Origin: an uncultured Vampirovibrio sp.
GTDB taxonomy: Bacteria; Cyanobacteriota; Vampirovibrionia; Gastranaerophilales; Gastranaerophilaceae
Length of the DNA stretch: 64,000 nt
Assembly (NCBI GenBank): GCA_910584405.1
Contig: CAJUAL010000010.1
Coordinates: 15,351 to 79,350 of the forward strand
Direction of reading: 5' to 3'
Below are positions 42,223 to 50,948 of the stretch, one piece after another. The translations under genes and the position numbers were made by a program. Within the stretch, counting starts at the first letter, position 1. Each line of letters starts with the position of its first letter. Below the pieces are notes generated by a model. That model was not told the origin of the DNA. It did no database searches and saw only the letters and a list, made by a program, of their open reading frames with translations.

Positions 42223-44388
42223 TTAAATCTCGATAAGTGTTCCCATTTTGTCTTTTGAAACATCAACTAAACATTTATATCTTCCGACTTTAACGATATA
42301 AACGTTAGCATCATCCTGTCTTACCTGAAGCGGTTGATCCATTACGCGGTCAAACTTTTTCAAAACATAAGTGCTGTCTTTAATTCTTCCGACTATTGCT
42401 GAAACACCGTCCATATTTACAAGATAAAATCCTTTTTCTGAATCAATATTGTAGCCTGATTTAACAATTAAACCGTTCATATAAGAATTTGCCGATTTGC
42501 TTCTTGAAATAGGATTAGTCATCCCTGAACGGCTCATTGGTTCGGAATTTGGTCTGATTTGAGCCAAACTATCTGCTACTGATACATTTCTTGAACTTGT
42601 TCCTTCACTGTCTAAAATTGATAAATATTCATCCAATGATGACAGTAAATAATTTTCTTTTTCCCTAGTCATTTTCATTTCCCCATTATTCATTAAATAT
42701 TTACTTCCCGTATTGATTAAATCAGATGCATTAATTTCTGATGATGCCGAATGTCTCCTGCTCACACTAAGCGGTGAATCTTTTAATTTTACAAACTGTC
42801 CTTCACGATAGTGTTTTGTTTTTTTGTTATCACTAAGCAGGTTTCTATCTGTACCTTTTAAAGAAACAGGTTTTGAGAAAGATTTTAATTTAACATCAGA
42901 GATTTTACTGATAATTGTATCATCTTCTGATTTAACTTCATTTGTAACTTCTTCAGGCTCTTTCAAGGTTGGTGTCTGCGCAAAAGAATGTTCCAATTGA
43001 GAAATCTTTGCTCTCATTTGTTTCTTAAATTCTTCGCTGTTACCTTTAAGAACTTTTTGACTTTTTTGAGTTTCAGTTTTTTTCGCAAACAAACTTGAAA
43101 TTGGTTTTTCAGCTTTGTTAACAACTTCTTCAACTACAGTTTTTGGCTGTTCTGTTATAACAGCTTTTTTTGTTGCGCCAAGATTTGTTACGTAAGAAAT
43201 TTCTTTAAACGAAGGTTCTTTAACATTTTCAGCTTGTTCTTTAGCATTATAGCGTTTGTATTTTTCCTGCCAATTTAACTCTGAATCATTAACAATATCT
43301 GAGTATTTGCTCTTTGGAGCCGTGAATTTTGCAGAAGATGAAACAGAGAAAAATGATTCCAAACTTTTTCTCTTGCGAGCTTCTCTAGCCACAGAACTTA
43401 AGATATGGAATAAAATTCCGAATGCTAAAACTGAACCGCCTGCAATCAACACCCACATAGGAATATGATGAGATTTACCTGTGTTATTATCTTCAGGTAT
43501 AGTATTTTCTTCTATTTGCTCTTGAGTATCAACTGCTATAGGAGTTGGAACATCTTCTTGAACGGTTTGTTTTTCTTCTTTATGAGAAACTCTCGGTTCT
43601 AAGTCAATAATACGTTTGCCGTTTTCATCATACTTCATTTTAGGTACGTAATCTGATGAAGGTGCGGCTGCAGCTTGCTTTTGTTCAACTTGTTTTTGTA
43701 CCTGTTCAACTTTTGGAGCGGTAATTGCTTTTGCAATTTTTGGCACATCAACAGGTATTAGTTTTGGTTTTTGGGCTGGTTTTGCGGTTTCTTTTTGTAC
43801 CGCAGGTTTTACATTTTTTGTTTCAGGTTGTTTTGAAGTATTTGAAACAGGTTTTTCTGCTTTTGCTTGAGGCGGCTGTTGTGTTTGTACAGGTTTTGTT
43901 TGAGGCTTAACTTGTGCCTGAGGTGCAGGTTTATTTTCAACAGCAGGTTTTGACGAATTATTTTGGGCAATAATATTTTTATAATCCTTTTGAACAGCAG
44001 TTACAGGATTAGCGCGTTTTGTATATGTTTTAAAGTTTACAGGTTTTGTTGTTGAAAAAGTAATCTTTGTGTATCCGCCGATACCGTCATTAACGTGTTT
44101 TACTTCAACATCGGAGATTAAATCCTTAACAGCGCCAAGGCTCGGGGTTGCTGATGATGAACTTGAAATATTCGGCAGCAAAACCACATATTTGTTGTTT
44201 GATTTTCTTGTAACAACAGAAGCCTGTGATTGCCCTGTCGTGTAAAAAGTTACATCAACAGTATCAGCTACTGATGATTTTTTTACATCTACCTGAGTTA
44301 AACTTATATCTTGAGCGTTTGAGGGGTTAAAGCCTGTTGATAACATCGCTAAAACCGCTGCAACAACTATATATTTTTTATTTCCCAT
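42223..44388 (-). CDS. large AMIN-like membrane protein with Lys/Pro/Gln-rich linker
   Basis: The protein has 721 residues. It has a signal peptide (MGNKKYIVVAAVLAMLSTGFNPSNA), then an AMIN-like beta domain (about 28-125; DVTFYTTGQSQASVV, VVLLPNIS), a long Lys/Pro/Gln/Ala linker (about 135-260), one membrane helix (MWVLIAGGSVLAFGILFHIL, about 328-348) and a Ser-rich cytoplasmic region. AMIN domains in PilQ and amidases bind the wall. The signal peptide with an inner helix gives a periplasm-to-cytosol topology. It is co-transcribed with the solute-binding protein. Function is unknown; a pilus or wall assembly role is inferred. Confidence 0.6.
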   Translation of the reverse strand: MGNKKYIVVAAVLAMLSTGFNPSNAQDISLTQVDVKKSSVADTVDVTFYTTGQSQASVVTRKSNNKYVVLLPNISSSSSATPSLGAVKDLISDVEVKHVNDGIGGYTKITFSTTKPVNFKTYTKRANPVTAVQKDYKNIIAQNNSSKPAVENKPAPQAQVKPQTKPVQTQQPPQAKAEKPVSNTSKQPETKNVKPAVQKETAKPAQKPKLIPVDVPKIAKAITAPKVEQVQKQVEQKQAAAAPSSDYVPKMKYDENGKRIIDLEPRVSHKEEKQTVQEDVPTPIAVDTQEQIEENTIPEDNNTGKSHHIPMWVLIAGGSVLAFGILFHILSSVAREARKRKSLESFFSVSSSAKFTAPKSKYSDIVNDSELNWQEKYKRYNAKEQAENVKEPSFKEISYVTNLGATKKAVITEQPKTVVEEVVNKAEKPISSLFAKKTETQKSQKVLKGNSEEFKKQMRAKISQLEHSFAQTPTLKEPEEVTNEVKSEDDTIISKISDVKLKSFSKPVSLKGTDRNLLSDNKKTKHYREGQFVKLKDSPLSVSRRHSASSEINASDLINTGSKYLMNNGEMKMTREKENYLLSSLDEYLSILDSEGTSSRNVSVADSLAQIRPNSEPMSRSGMTNPISRSKSANSYMNGLIVKSGYNIDSEKGFYLVNMDGVSAIVGRIKDSTYVLKKFDRVMDQPLQVRQDDANVYIVKVGRYKCLVDVSKDKMGTLIEI

Positions 44389-44459
44389 TGTTTCTCGTCA
44401 ATCAATACTACACGTACCTGATAATATAATACCCGAGAGTAAAAAATTTTGCTACTTTA

Positions 44460-44488
44460 TTTCAAAAAAATAAGGTTTATGTTACAAT
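44460..44488 (+). promoter_or_regulatory. era promoter, probably leaderless
   Basis: TACAAT (44483-44488) lies six bases before the era ATG; a weak TTTCAA (44460-44465) lies 17 bases upstream. No Shine-Dalgarno sequence is present. Confidence 0.45.
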
Positions 44489-44494
44489 ATCTTC

Positions 44495-45385
44495 ATGAAA
44501 AGCGGATTCACAGCAATAATAGGACGCCCGAATGTAGGGAAATCAACACTTTTAAACCAAATCCTCGGGCAAAAAATAGTAATAACAACCGACAAAGCCC
44601 AAACAACCAGAAAAAGGATTAAAGGGATTTTAACAACTGATGAAGGTCAGATTGTTTTTGTTGATACTCCGGGGGTTCATAAACCGTTAAATAAGCTTGG
44701 CGAATTTTTACTTGATGAAGCAAAAATTGCAGTACCTGATGCTGATGTAATATTATTTTTGGTTGACGGTTCAGACCCCGCCGGAAAAGGCGATAAATGG
44801 ATTGCGCAAAACCTTTTGCAAACTAAAATTCCTGTTATTATTGTAATGAACAAAGTTGACAAGATTAAAAAACCTGAAAAAGTCGAAGAAAATCTTTTAT
44901 CATATAAAACTTTATTCAACGAAAACCTTCCTATTGTAAGGATTTCAGCTAAAACAGGACGTAATATCGATACACTTATCAAAAATATTTATAAAAAATT
45001 ACCCGAAGGTGAAATGCTTTATCCTGATGACGTTGTCACGGAAGAAACAATGCGCGATGTGACAGAAGAAATTATCAGAGAAAAAATTCTTCTTAACACC
45101 TCTGATGAAATTCCGCATTCTGTTGCGGTTAAGGTTATGAAATACTCGGAAGAAGAAACTATTGACCGAATTTCTGCAATAATTTACTGTGAACAAAAAA
45201 GCCAAAAAGGAATACTAATCGGCAAAGGCGGAAGTCTGCTTAAAAAAATCGGCACAGAATCTCGTCTTGAACTGGAAAAAATCGTTGAGAAAAAAGTTTT
45301 TTTACAGCTTGAAGTAAAAGTTGAAAAAGATTGGCGCAAAAAAGAAAAAATTCTTAAAAACTTTGGCTATCAACAAGAGAACTAA
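44495..45385 (+). CDS. era: GTPase Era
   Basis: The protein has 296 residues. G1 is GRPNVGKSTLLN, G3 is DTPGVHKP and G4 is NKVD. The C-terminal KH domain has KGILIGKGGSLLKKIGTESRLELE. Era binds the 3' end of 16S rRNA and helps assemble the small subunit. Stop is followed by three tandem GGGGTAAA units and then the end of the convergent XRE gene. Likely leaderless start. Confidence 0.97.
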   Translation: MKSGFTAIIGRPNVGKSTLLNQILGQKIVITTDKAQTTRKRIKGILTTDEGQIVFVDTPGVHKPLNKLGEFLLDEAKIAVPDADVILFLVDGSDPAGKGDKWIAQNLLQTKIPVIIVMNKVDKIKKPEKVEENLLSYKTLFNENLPIVRISAKTGRNIDTLIKNIYKKLPEGEMLYPDDVVTEETMRDVTEEIIREKILLNTSDEIPHSVAVKVMKYSEEETIDRISAIIYCEQKSQKGILIGKGGSLLKKIGTESRLELEKIVEKKVFLQLEVKVEKDWRKKEKILKNFGYQQEN

Positions 45386-45386
45386 A

Positions 45387-45410
45387 GGGGTAAAGGGGTA
45401 AAGGGGTAAA
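45387..45410 (+). repeat. tandem GGGGTAAA x3 after the era stop
   Basis: Three perfect 8-base copies stand side by side, starting two bases after the stop codon. Single copies of GGGGTAAAT(A) occur at other gene ends in this window (14473-14481, 33621-33628, 35935-35944, 46385-46394, 62512-62520). Confidence 0.7.
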
Positions 45411-45629
45411 TTACTCAATCTCTTTGAAAAAGTCGTTAATATCAACTCTTAAAATTTTAGATAGTTTAAAAATTACCTGGGCACTTGGAATTATAACGCC
45501 CCGTTCAAGTTTGCCTACATAATTTATACTCATATCAAGCAACTCGGCAAGTTTATCCTGCGTATAATGTCTTCTCAACCTTTCCGCCCTAATATTTGCT
45601 CCTAAAATATAACCAAAATCATTTTCCAT
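45411..45629 (-). CDS. XRE-family regulator, second divergent XRE/prepilin pair
   Basis: This 72-residue protein is a bare helix-turn-helix (YTQDKLAELLDMSINYVGKLERG, residues about 22-44; here shortened to YTQDKLAELLDMSINYVGK). It is divergent from the prepilin gene at 45720, with about 90 bases between. A TATAAT box on the minus strand (complement of 45642-45647) adjoins the TTGACA of the prepilin promoter, so one bound protein could block both. Only modest identity to the first XRE protein is visible, so they probably have different operators. Confidence 0.9.
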   Translation of the reverse strand: MENDFGYILGANIRAERLRRHYTQDKLAELLDMSINYVGKLERGVIIPSAQVIFKLSKILRVDINDFFKEIE

Positions 45630-45647
45630 AGATTTAATTTTATTATA

Positions 45648-45676
45648 TTGACAAATGTTACTAAAGAGATTATTAT
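45648..45676 (+). promoter_or_regulatory. promoter of the second prepilin gene
   Basis: A perfect TTGACA (45648-45653), 17 bases, TATTAT (45671-45676). A direct repeat AATGTTACT (45654-45662) and AATGTTTACT (45683-45692) lies around it, 29 bases apart, and may be the regulator site. Confidence 0.65.
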
Positions 45677-45719
45677 AAATTTAATGTTTACTATTGTAAT
45701 TATTTAGAGGATTATAATA

Positions 45720-46364
45720 ATGAAGAATGAAGGTTTCTCCCTTGCAGAGATTTTAATTACATTAGGTATAATCGGGGTAGTTGCCACGATGACTATTCCG
45801 ACATTAATGACAAATTTTCAGAAAAAAAGAACAGAAACCCAACTTGTAAAATTTTATTCAATGATAAATCAAACACTAAGAATGTCTGTTGCCGAAAACG
45901 GAGATCCTGAAGGTTGGATATCAAGAGATAAAGGTTATTCTGCTGATGAAAATATTGAATTTTTAAACACCTACATTCTTCCATACATGAAAAACCTCGG
46001 ATATAAAAATTGCACAAGAAATTCCGATCTAATATGTATAGCATTGCTGGATGGAGGTGTAATAACATTTAAAATTGATGGTAATGGCGCGGATATAACA
46101 TACTATACAGAAGAAAAATATAGAACAGACATGCAAAATATAGCGCGACACCGCTTTTCTTTTCAATTCTCAAAAGAGTCAGGTGCATGGGACAAAATAA
46201 ACAGCACAAATTACATCGAGCCTTATACATACGGTTGGGACGGAAAACTTCAAAGCTTAAGAACACACCCCAGATATGGTTGCAGGAATGGTGCAGGATA
46301 TAACTTCTGCACAAAAATGATACAGCAAAATAGTTGGAAAATTCCGTCTGACTATCCATGGTAA
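45720..46364 (+). CDS. prepilin-like protein, second pair
   Basis: The protein has 214 residues with a short leader and the prepilin motif GFSLAEILITLGIIGVVAT at residues 5-23. The cut is expected after Gly5, with Glu at +5 of the mature chain. The body is Tyr- and Asn-rich with pairs of Cys (NCTRNSDLIC, CRNGAGYNFC). It belongs to the same pseudopilin class as 5714 and 29307, but has no duplicated leader. AGAGG precedes the ATG. Surface or pilus role inferred. Confidence 0.88.
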   Translation: MKNEGFSLAEILITLGIIGVVATMTIPTLMTNFQKKRTETQLVKFYSMINQTLRMSVAENGDPEGWISRDKGYSADENIEFLNTYILPYMKNLGYKNCTRNSDLICIALLDGGVITFKIDGNGADITYYTEEKYRTDMQNIARHRFSFQFSKESGAWDKINSTNYIEPYTYGWDGKLQSLRTHPRYGCRNGAGYNFCTKMIQQNSWKIPSDYPW

Positions 46365-46403
46365 GGGTAAATTAAGCAACCAACGGGGTAAATAAACTCC
46401 TAA

Positions 46404-46892
46404 TTAATAATTTAACAATCTCAAATTTTGTGCTGTTTGAAATTTACTGATTTCTTTCAAATATTGTTCTAGAGCCTTATATCCGTTATAAATTTCATTA
46501 GAAATTGTAGCATAACGACTTGCCTCCAAGAACTTTAACTCCTTAACCCTAATTAACAGTATGTTATCAGAAACATTTCTTAAGTTTTCATCATCAGAAG
46601 CAGACCATTTTTGCAATAATGTTAACTCATCATACATTTGCTTCATTGTCGTAAACTCAAGAACGTTAAAATCATATTTCTCAAGCAAAGACTTTTCAAC
46701 ATTAGAAATTCTGCTTAAACATGCCTGAAATTTAAACACCTTTTTAATAATAAAGTAATTATCCGCAATTCTTTTATGCGAATTAGGTACATTATTTTTT
46801 GCCAAAAGTGCCGCAAAAGATCTTGATGTAAAAGTATCATTCTCATTTGAAAACGCGCTTTTTGAAGTCAAATCTAACATATCGTTCAACAT
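46404..46892 (-). CDS. helical protein of unknown function
   Basis: I choose the ATG at 46892 with GGAGG five bases upstream, not the longer frame from 46955; the product has 162 residues. It is almost all helical and charged (ISNVEKSLLEKYDFNVLEF, NILLIRVKELKFLEASRY) with no Cys cluster, signal peptide or membrane segment. The family is not recognised. It follows the acyltransferase gene by about 90 bases on the same strand. Confidence 0.6.
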   Translation of the reverse strand: MLNDMLDLTSKSAFSNENDTFTSRSFAALLAKNNVPNSHKRIADNYFIIKKVFKFQACLSRISNVEKSLLEKYDFNVLEFTTMKQMYDELTLLQKWSASDDENLRNVSDNILLIRVKELKFLEASRYATISNEIYNGYKALEQYLKEISKFQTAQNLRLLNY

Positions 46893-46982
46893 TCTGCCTC
46901 CGAATTTAGTAAAATAATAAAATAAGCGAAAGCAATTGTCATGAGGTTTTGTCAAATTGTTTACATTTGTTAAAATTTACAA

Positions 46983-47804
46983 CTAAACTTCAGAAACATC
47001 AGGTAAGTCAATTCGTTTTAATCGCTGTTCAATCCTGCGATACCACTTTAAATGCTGTTTGAATAAAATCTTATAATCATCCATTTTACCTTGAGAGATA
47101 TTTTTGAACTGTTGGTCGCTTGTTTCTGTCAACTTAGCTTCCAAGAACTGTGTATAAGCTTTTCTGTCAAGATTAGAATCTGTCAACTCAATTCTTTGAC
47201 CAAAATCTACTATAACCTCAGGTCTGTTATCTCTTAAGAAACAATAATCAATCGATACAGGAATCAAATTCACTTTACCGTATTTTTTTACGGCATTTTG
47301 TGCAATGTACGTCAAACCTGTTTGGAAAACATACGGTCTGAAATGAGGCGGACGAATAATCCCCTGCGGAAATATACATAAAATATTTCTTAAATCGCCC
47401 AGAACATCAACCGAATACTGTAAAGCTTTCATTGCTGATTGAGCTGATTTTTTGTTAACAGAATACGCACCGCCGCGTCTTAATAACGGAAATCTGTTTA
47501 ATTCTTCTACCATTAAACGTATTTCTTTACGGCAAATTCTGTGGGTAATATTATATAAAACGATTCCGTCCCACCAGTTACAGTGCGGAGCAAAAAGAAT
47601 CGTCGGAGTCTTTTTATCACGTTCGGTATAATTTTCTACACCGGTATAACGAAAAGCATAAAATCTGTTTTGCAACATATTGTAGAAAAATAAACTTGCA
47701 ATAGTCAACCAAAAACGGTTTGTTTTCGCAGGTTTGAATTTTTCTTCTTTGTTTCTTAACTTTGTCGGCGGAATATCCGAATATAATTTTTCTTTCGTTA
47801 CCAT
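46983..47804 (-). CDS. 1-acyl-sn-glycerol-3-phosphate acyltransferase-like protein (PlsC family)
   Basis: The protein has 273 residues. The catalytic HX4D motif is HCNWWD, and the second block FPQGIIRPP matches the FPEG-type motif with Gln in place of Glu. A hydrophobic segment (FWLTIASLFFYNMLQ) lies near residue 31-45. PlsC-type enzymes add the second acyl chain in phospholipid synthesis; others transfer acyl groups to lipids in general. The HC..D pattern and Gln change make the exact acceptor uncertain. Confidence 0.8.
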   Translation of the reverse strand: MVTKEKLYSDIPPTKLRNKEEKFKPAKTNRFWLTIASLFFYNMLQNRFYAFRYTGVENYTERDKKTPTILFAPHCNWWDGIVLYNITHRICRKEIRLMVEELNRFPLLRRGGAYSVNKKSAQSAMKALQYSVDVLGDLRNILCIFPQGIIRPPHFRPYVFQTGLTYIAQNAVKKYGKVNLIPVSIDYCFLRDNRPEVIVDFGQRIELTDSNLDRKAYTQFLEAKLTETSDQQFKNISQGKMDDYKILFKQHLKWYRRIEQRLKRIDLPDVSEV

Positions 47805-47994
47805 AAATTTAATTTTACCCTAACAACATAAAAATAAAAACACTCACTTAAAGAAAGTTAACTTTATCATACGCTTTAAAAACAAAAAAGCAAGCTGTCC
47901 GAATGTATTAATTCTTAACGCTTTGTTACAAACTGGCAAAATTTTAACTTTATTTGCTTTAATAAAATTGCAATCAGTATAGGAGGTTTACTTT

Positions 47995-48315
47995 ATGGCA
48001 GGTGTTGGAAAATGTATGGGAATTATGACAGCAGCAGGTTTTGCGCTTGGTGCGGGAGCTACATATTATGCTAAATCAAAACAAGGCAAAGCAGTAATGC
48101 AAAACATTGAAGCAACAGCAAAAAACGGAAAAATTCCTATCGGCGGCATGACTAAAGACGGCAAATTGTGGGACGGCGAAGTTACCGTTGATGAAGCTAA
48201 GAAAAACCTTAATAAAGCTACCAAAATAATGTCACTTATAACAGGAGCTGCCGCTGCAATCGGAACAGCATTAATTGCAGGAGCTACATTACTACTTCGC
48301 GGTAAAGTAAGATAA
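47995..48315 (+). CDS. small two-helix membrane protein
   Basis: The protein has 106 residues, with AGGAGGT 8 bases before the ATG. Hydrophobic Gly/Ala-rich segments occur at about residues 7-25 (CMGIMTAAGFALGAGATYY) and 78-101 (SLITGAAAAIGTALIAGATL). The middle is charged. I do not recognise the family. It converges on the TPR gene, with stop codons almost touching. Confidence 0.6.
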   Translation: MAGVGKCMGIMTAAGFALGAGATYYAKSKQGKAVMQNIEATAKNGKIPIGGMTKDGKLWDGEVTVDEAKKNLNKATKIMSLITGAAAAIGTALIAGATLLLRGKVR

Positions 48316-49851
48316 TTACTTAACATCAAGTGCTTGTAATTGACGCATTTTTGTATTGATTTCGTTCATAAGGTTAACGTTATCACTTTGACGTGCGTAT
48401 TTTTGCGCTTTTGACAAAAGATTATAAGCTTTATTTAAGTTGTTAAATTCAACCATAATATCTGCGGCTGCAAGATAGTTTTGAGCACTTTTGACGGGTG
48501 ATTCTGCTTTTGTGTAATTCATAGTGGCTTTTGAATATGATTTTAGAGCATTTTCAGGCTCATCAAACTTCATATACGCACCGCCAAGATTTGAAGCCAC
48601 AAAACCTTTCAAATTATAATTATCGGTTTCATCTGCAATATCACCTGCAGTATCGTAATATTCAAACGCTTCTCTATCGTACATATCTGTGTAAATATTA
48701 CCGATTTTTGTTAAAGATGCGCTTTGTGCAGGAAGATTTTCGGCTTCGCCTGCGTGAGATACGGTACTGAAATAATGATCCATTGCAGGTGTAATTTGGT
48801 TTATATCATCATAAATCTGCGCCATTGAATAATGTGCTTTTGTTTTAACATTCTCATCTGTCGTTAATTTTAATGATTGGTTATAACTTTTTAAAGCCTG
48901 AGCCAAATAATCGTGGTCGTCATAAATTTTACCGACTTCGTAGTAAATTTTACCTGAAGTTTCGGTGTCATCAATTTCCATAGCACGATTTAGGGCTTGT
49001 TCAAATGATTTTATTGCTTGTTCCGGTTTATTTGCATAGGCATATTTTTTTGCTTGAATAAACAAAGATTTTAATTGTTTATCCTGCGGAATTTTTGTTT
49101 GTGAAGTTTGCCCCGCAACACTTATCGGAATTACGTTTGATTCAGGTTCAACAGGGGGCTTTATTTCTTGCTGTGCGGTTTCTTGTAATTCTTCCTGACG
49201 TTTTGTTTGGGCAGGTGAACCATCAGGAAATTTAACAAGAAATCTTTCGTTTACATCTTCTTCGTTATAGCGAAGATTGATTTTCTGCATAAACAGTGTA
49301 TCAACCCATTTTTCTACAACATTTGAATCTCTTCCCAAGGTTTCAGATATATGGCGGTCAAGAATTGATGCGGCACCTTTAAGTGTTGATTTAACAAGTT
49401 TTTGGTCTGCACCTTCTTTTTTAACCTGTTTTTCTACAGCGCCTAAATAACTGTTAACTATTTCATTTAAATCATCAGGAGTTCCGATAGCCAGAGCTGT
49501 GTTACGAAAATCCTTAAGAATTTGAGCAATATTAATTTTATTATTAATTACCCCTTGAGCAGTATCTTCTGTTGCTCTTTGGGTATTTTGCGCCTGATGA
49601 GGATTGATATTTACATTATTATAAGCATTTTGGGCAGGAAGTGAAAATTTTTGTTCATAAGCGGGAGTATATGTCGGCTGCTTTTGTTCAACATATTGTA
49701 AGCCTTTACTTTTTGAATTTTGGTTAGATTCTTCCTGGCGTTGAGCATTGGCGGCAGAAGATTTTTCTTCCTCTTCACGCTTTTTAACAAGACGTCTGTC
49801 GTCTTGTTTCACAAAAGGTCGTTGATATATATTGTTCAGGCTAAGACCCAT
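48316..49851 (-). CDS. TPR-repeat protein
   Basis: The protein has 511 residues. The first 250 are low-complexity and Gln/Asn-rich with no signal peptide. From about 255 to the end there are at least five to six TPR-like repeats (for example KPEQAIKSFEQALNRAMEI, YDDHDYLAQALKSYNQSLKL, DEPENALKSYSKATMNYTK), which mediate protein binding. The start MGLSLNNIYQRPF resembles other cytosolic or exported-without-signal proteins here. A scaffold or chaperone role is plausible; none is shown. Confidence 0.75.
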   Translation of the reverse strand: MGLSLNNIYQRPFVKQDDRRLVKKREEEEKSSAANAQRQEESNQNSKSKGLQYVEQKQPTYTPAYEQKFSLPAQNAYNNVNINPHQAQNTQRATEDTAQGVINNKINIAQILKDFRNTALAIGTPDDLNEIVNSYLGAVEKQVKKEGADQKLVKSTLKGAASILDRHISETLGRDSNVVEKWVDTLFMQKINLRYNEEDVNERFLVKFPDGSPAQTKRQEELQETAQQEIKPPVEPESNVIPISVAGQTSQTKIPQDKQLKSLFIQAKKYAYANKPEQAIKSFEQALNRAMEIDDTETSGKIYYEVGKIYDDHDYLAQALKSYNQSLKLTTDENVKTKAHYSMAQIYDDINQITPAMDHYFSTVSHAGEAENLPAQSASLTKIGNIYTDMYDREAFEYYDTAGDIADETDNYNLKGFVASNLGGAYMKFDEPENALKSYSKATMNYTKAESPVKSAQNYLAAADIMVEFNNLNKAYNLLSKAQKYARQSDNVNLMNEINTKMRQLQALDVK

Positions 49852-50012
49852 ATCTTTTTTAATCCACCCTTGTCTGCTTTCTTACCATTATATTTTTAGC
49901 ATAATTCAAGTACGAATGACTCATTCTTTCGTATGATTTATGCCATGTTTTATTTAAGTTTTTTTGAGTAAATGTCAGATTTGGTGTGAAAATTTTAACA
50001 AAATGTAAACAA

Positions 50013-50489
50013 TTATACCTTACGGATTAAAATTACCGCATTAGCTTCAATAGCAAGCTTTTGACCTACCGCGTCCATTTTTTCTTTGGTTTTTGCCTTA
50101 ATCGAAAGCTGTTCGGGATTTATTGCAAGAACCTTGCATAAAACATCTTTCATTTTTGGAATATAAGGCATCATTTTTGGAGCCTGAGCAATAATATTAC
50201 TGTCAATATTAACTATTTCATAACCCTTTGAATGGACAAGTTCATAAACATGTTTTAACAACACCGTGCTGTCAATATCTTTATACTTTGGGTCAGTATC
50301 TGGGAAAAGTGTTCCGATATCATCAAGACATAAAGCTCCCAACATCGCATCAATTATTGCATGAATTAAAACATCCGCATCAGAATGCCCTAAAAGCCCT
50401 TTTTCATGAGTAATCTTAATACCGCCGATAATTAAATCGCGTCCTTCAATAAGTTTATGTATATCGTAACCCGTTCCGATTCTGTACAT
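50013..50489 (-). CDS. ispF: 2-C-methyl-D-erythritol 2,4-cyclodiphosphate synthase
   Basis: The 158-residue length is normal for IspF. The zinc ligands are in GTGYDIHKL, and HSDADVLIHAIIDAMLGAL, DIGTLFPDTD, YEIVNIDSNIIAQAPKM and the TKEKMDAVG end are typical. It makes the cyclic diphosphate in the MEP isoprenoid pathway. Other MEP genes are not in this window. Confidence 0.97.
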   Translation of the reverse strand: MYRIGTGYDIHKLIEGRDLIIGGIKITHEKGLLGHSDADVLIHAIIDAMLGALCLDDIGTLFPDTDPKYKDIDSTVLLKHVYELVHSKGYEIVNIDSNIIAQAPKMMPYIPKMKDVLCKVLAINPEQLSIKAKTKEKMDAVGQKLAIEANAVILIRKV

Positions 50490-50552
50490 TTTTTATACCT
50501 CTTTTAATTAATTATAACATATTATATAATATAATTAAACCAAGGAGAAATA

Positions 50553-50891
50553 ATGGCACAAGATAACGGCGTTGTAGTAACAAGAGGAATATCAGCTCCC
50601 GCTCCCGCACCGACATATGATATGGAAGATTACGGAATAGTTTATTATTACCCGAGATTTTCACTGCCATCTTTTGACGGAGCATTTAAAACAATTTTTT
50701 ATATAGAAATTGTCATACTCATCATCGCAATCCTTGGCGCAGGATTCTTTTTAATCTATATTCTTACATCAATGAATAAATACAGATGCCCGAGATGTAA
50801 AAAACAATACTGTTTTAAAAACGAAATCCCGGAATATTGTACAAGATGCGGTGCAAAGTTGACATTACCTAAAATAGAAAAACCCGAATAA
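50553..50891 (+). CDS. single-pass membrane protein with C-terminal zinc ribbon
   Basis: The protein has 112 residues. One helix lies at about residues 47-70 (IFYIEIVILIIAILGAGFFL). The cytosolic tail has a zinc ribbon: CPRCKKQYC and, about 15 residues later, CTRCG. The N-terminus is Pro-rich. The family is not recognised. CAAGGAGA lies before the ATG. Zinc or partner binding at the membrane is inferred. Confidence 0.65.
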   Translation: MAQDNGVVVTRGISAPAPAPTYDMEDYGIVYYYPRFSLPSFDGAFKTIFYIEIVILIIAILGAGFFLIYILTSMNKYRCPRCKKQYCFKNEIPEYCTRCGAKLTLPKIEKPE

Positions 50892-50948
50892 CATCAATTT
50901 TGCAAAAGTCCACAGCTACTATAATCCGGCAAAAGGATACCAACACTC

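Noticed and set aside
45387..45410. Three tandem 8-base units as a CRISPR-like array
   Set aside because: The units are too short, have no spacers, and no cas genes are present; they belong to the GGGGTAAATA motif family.
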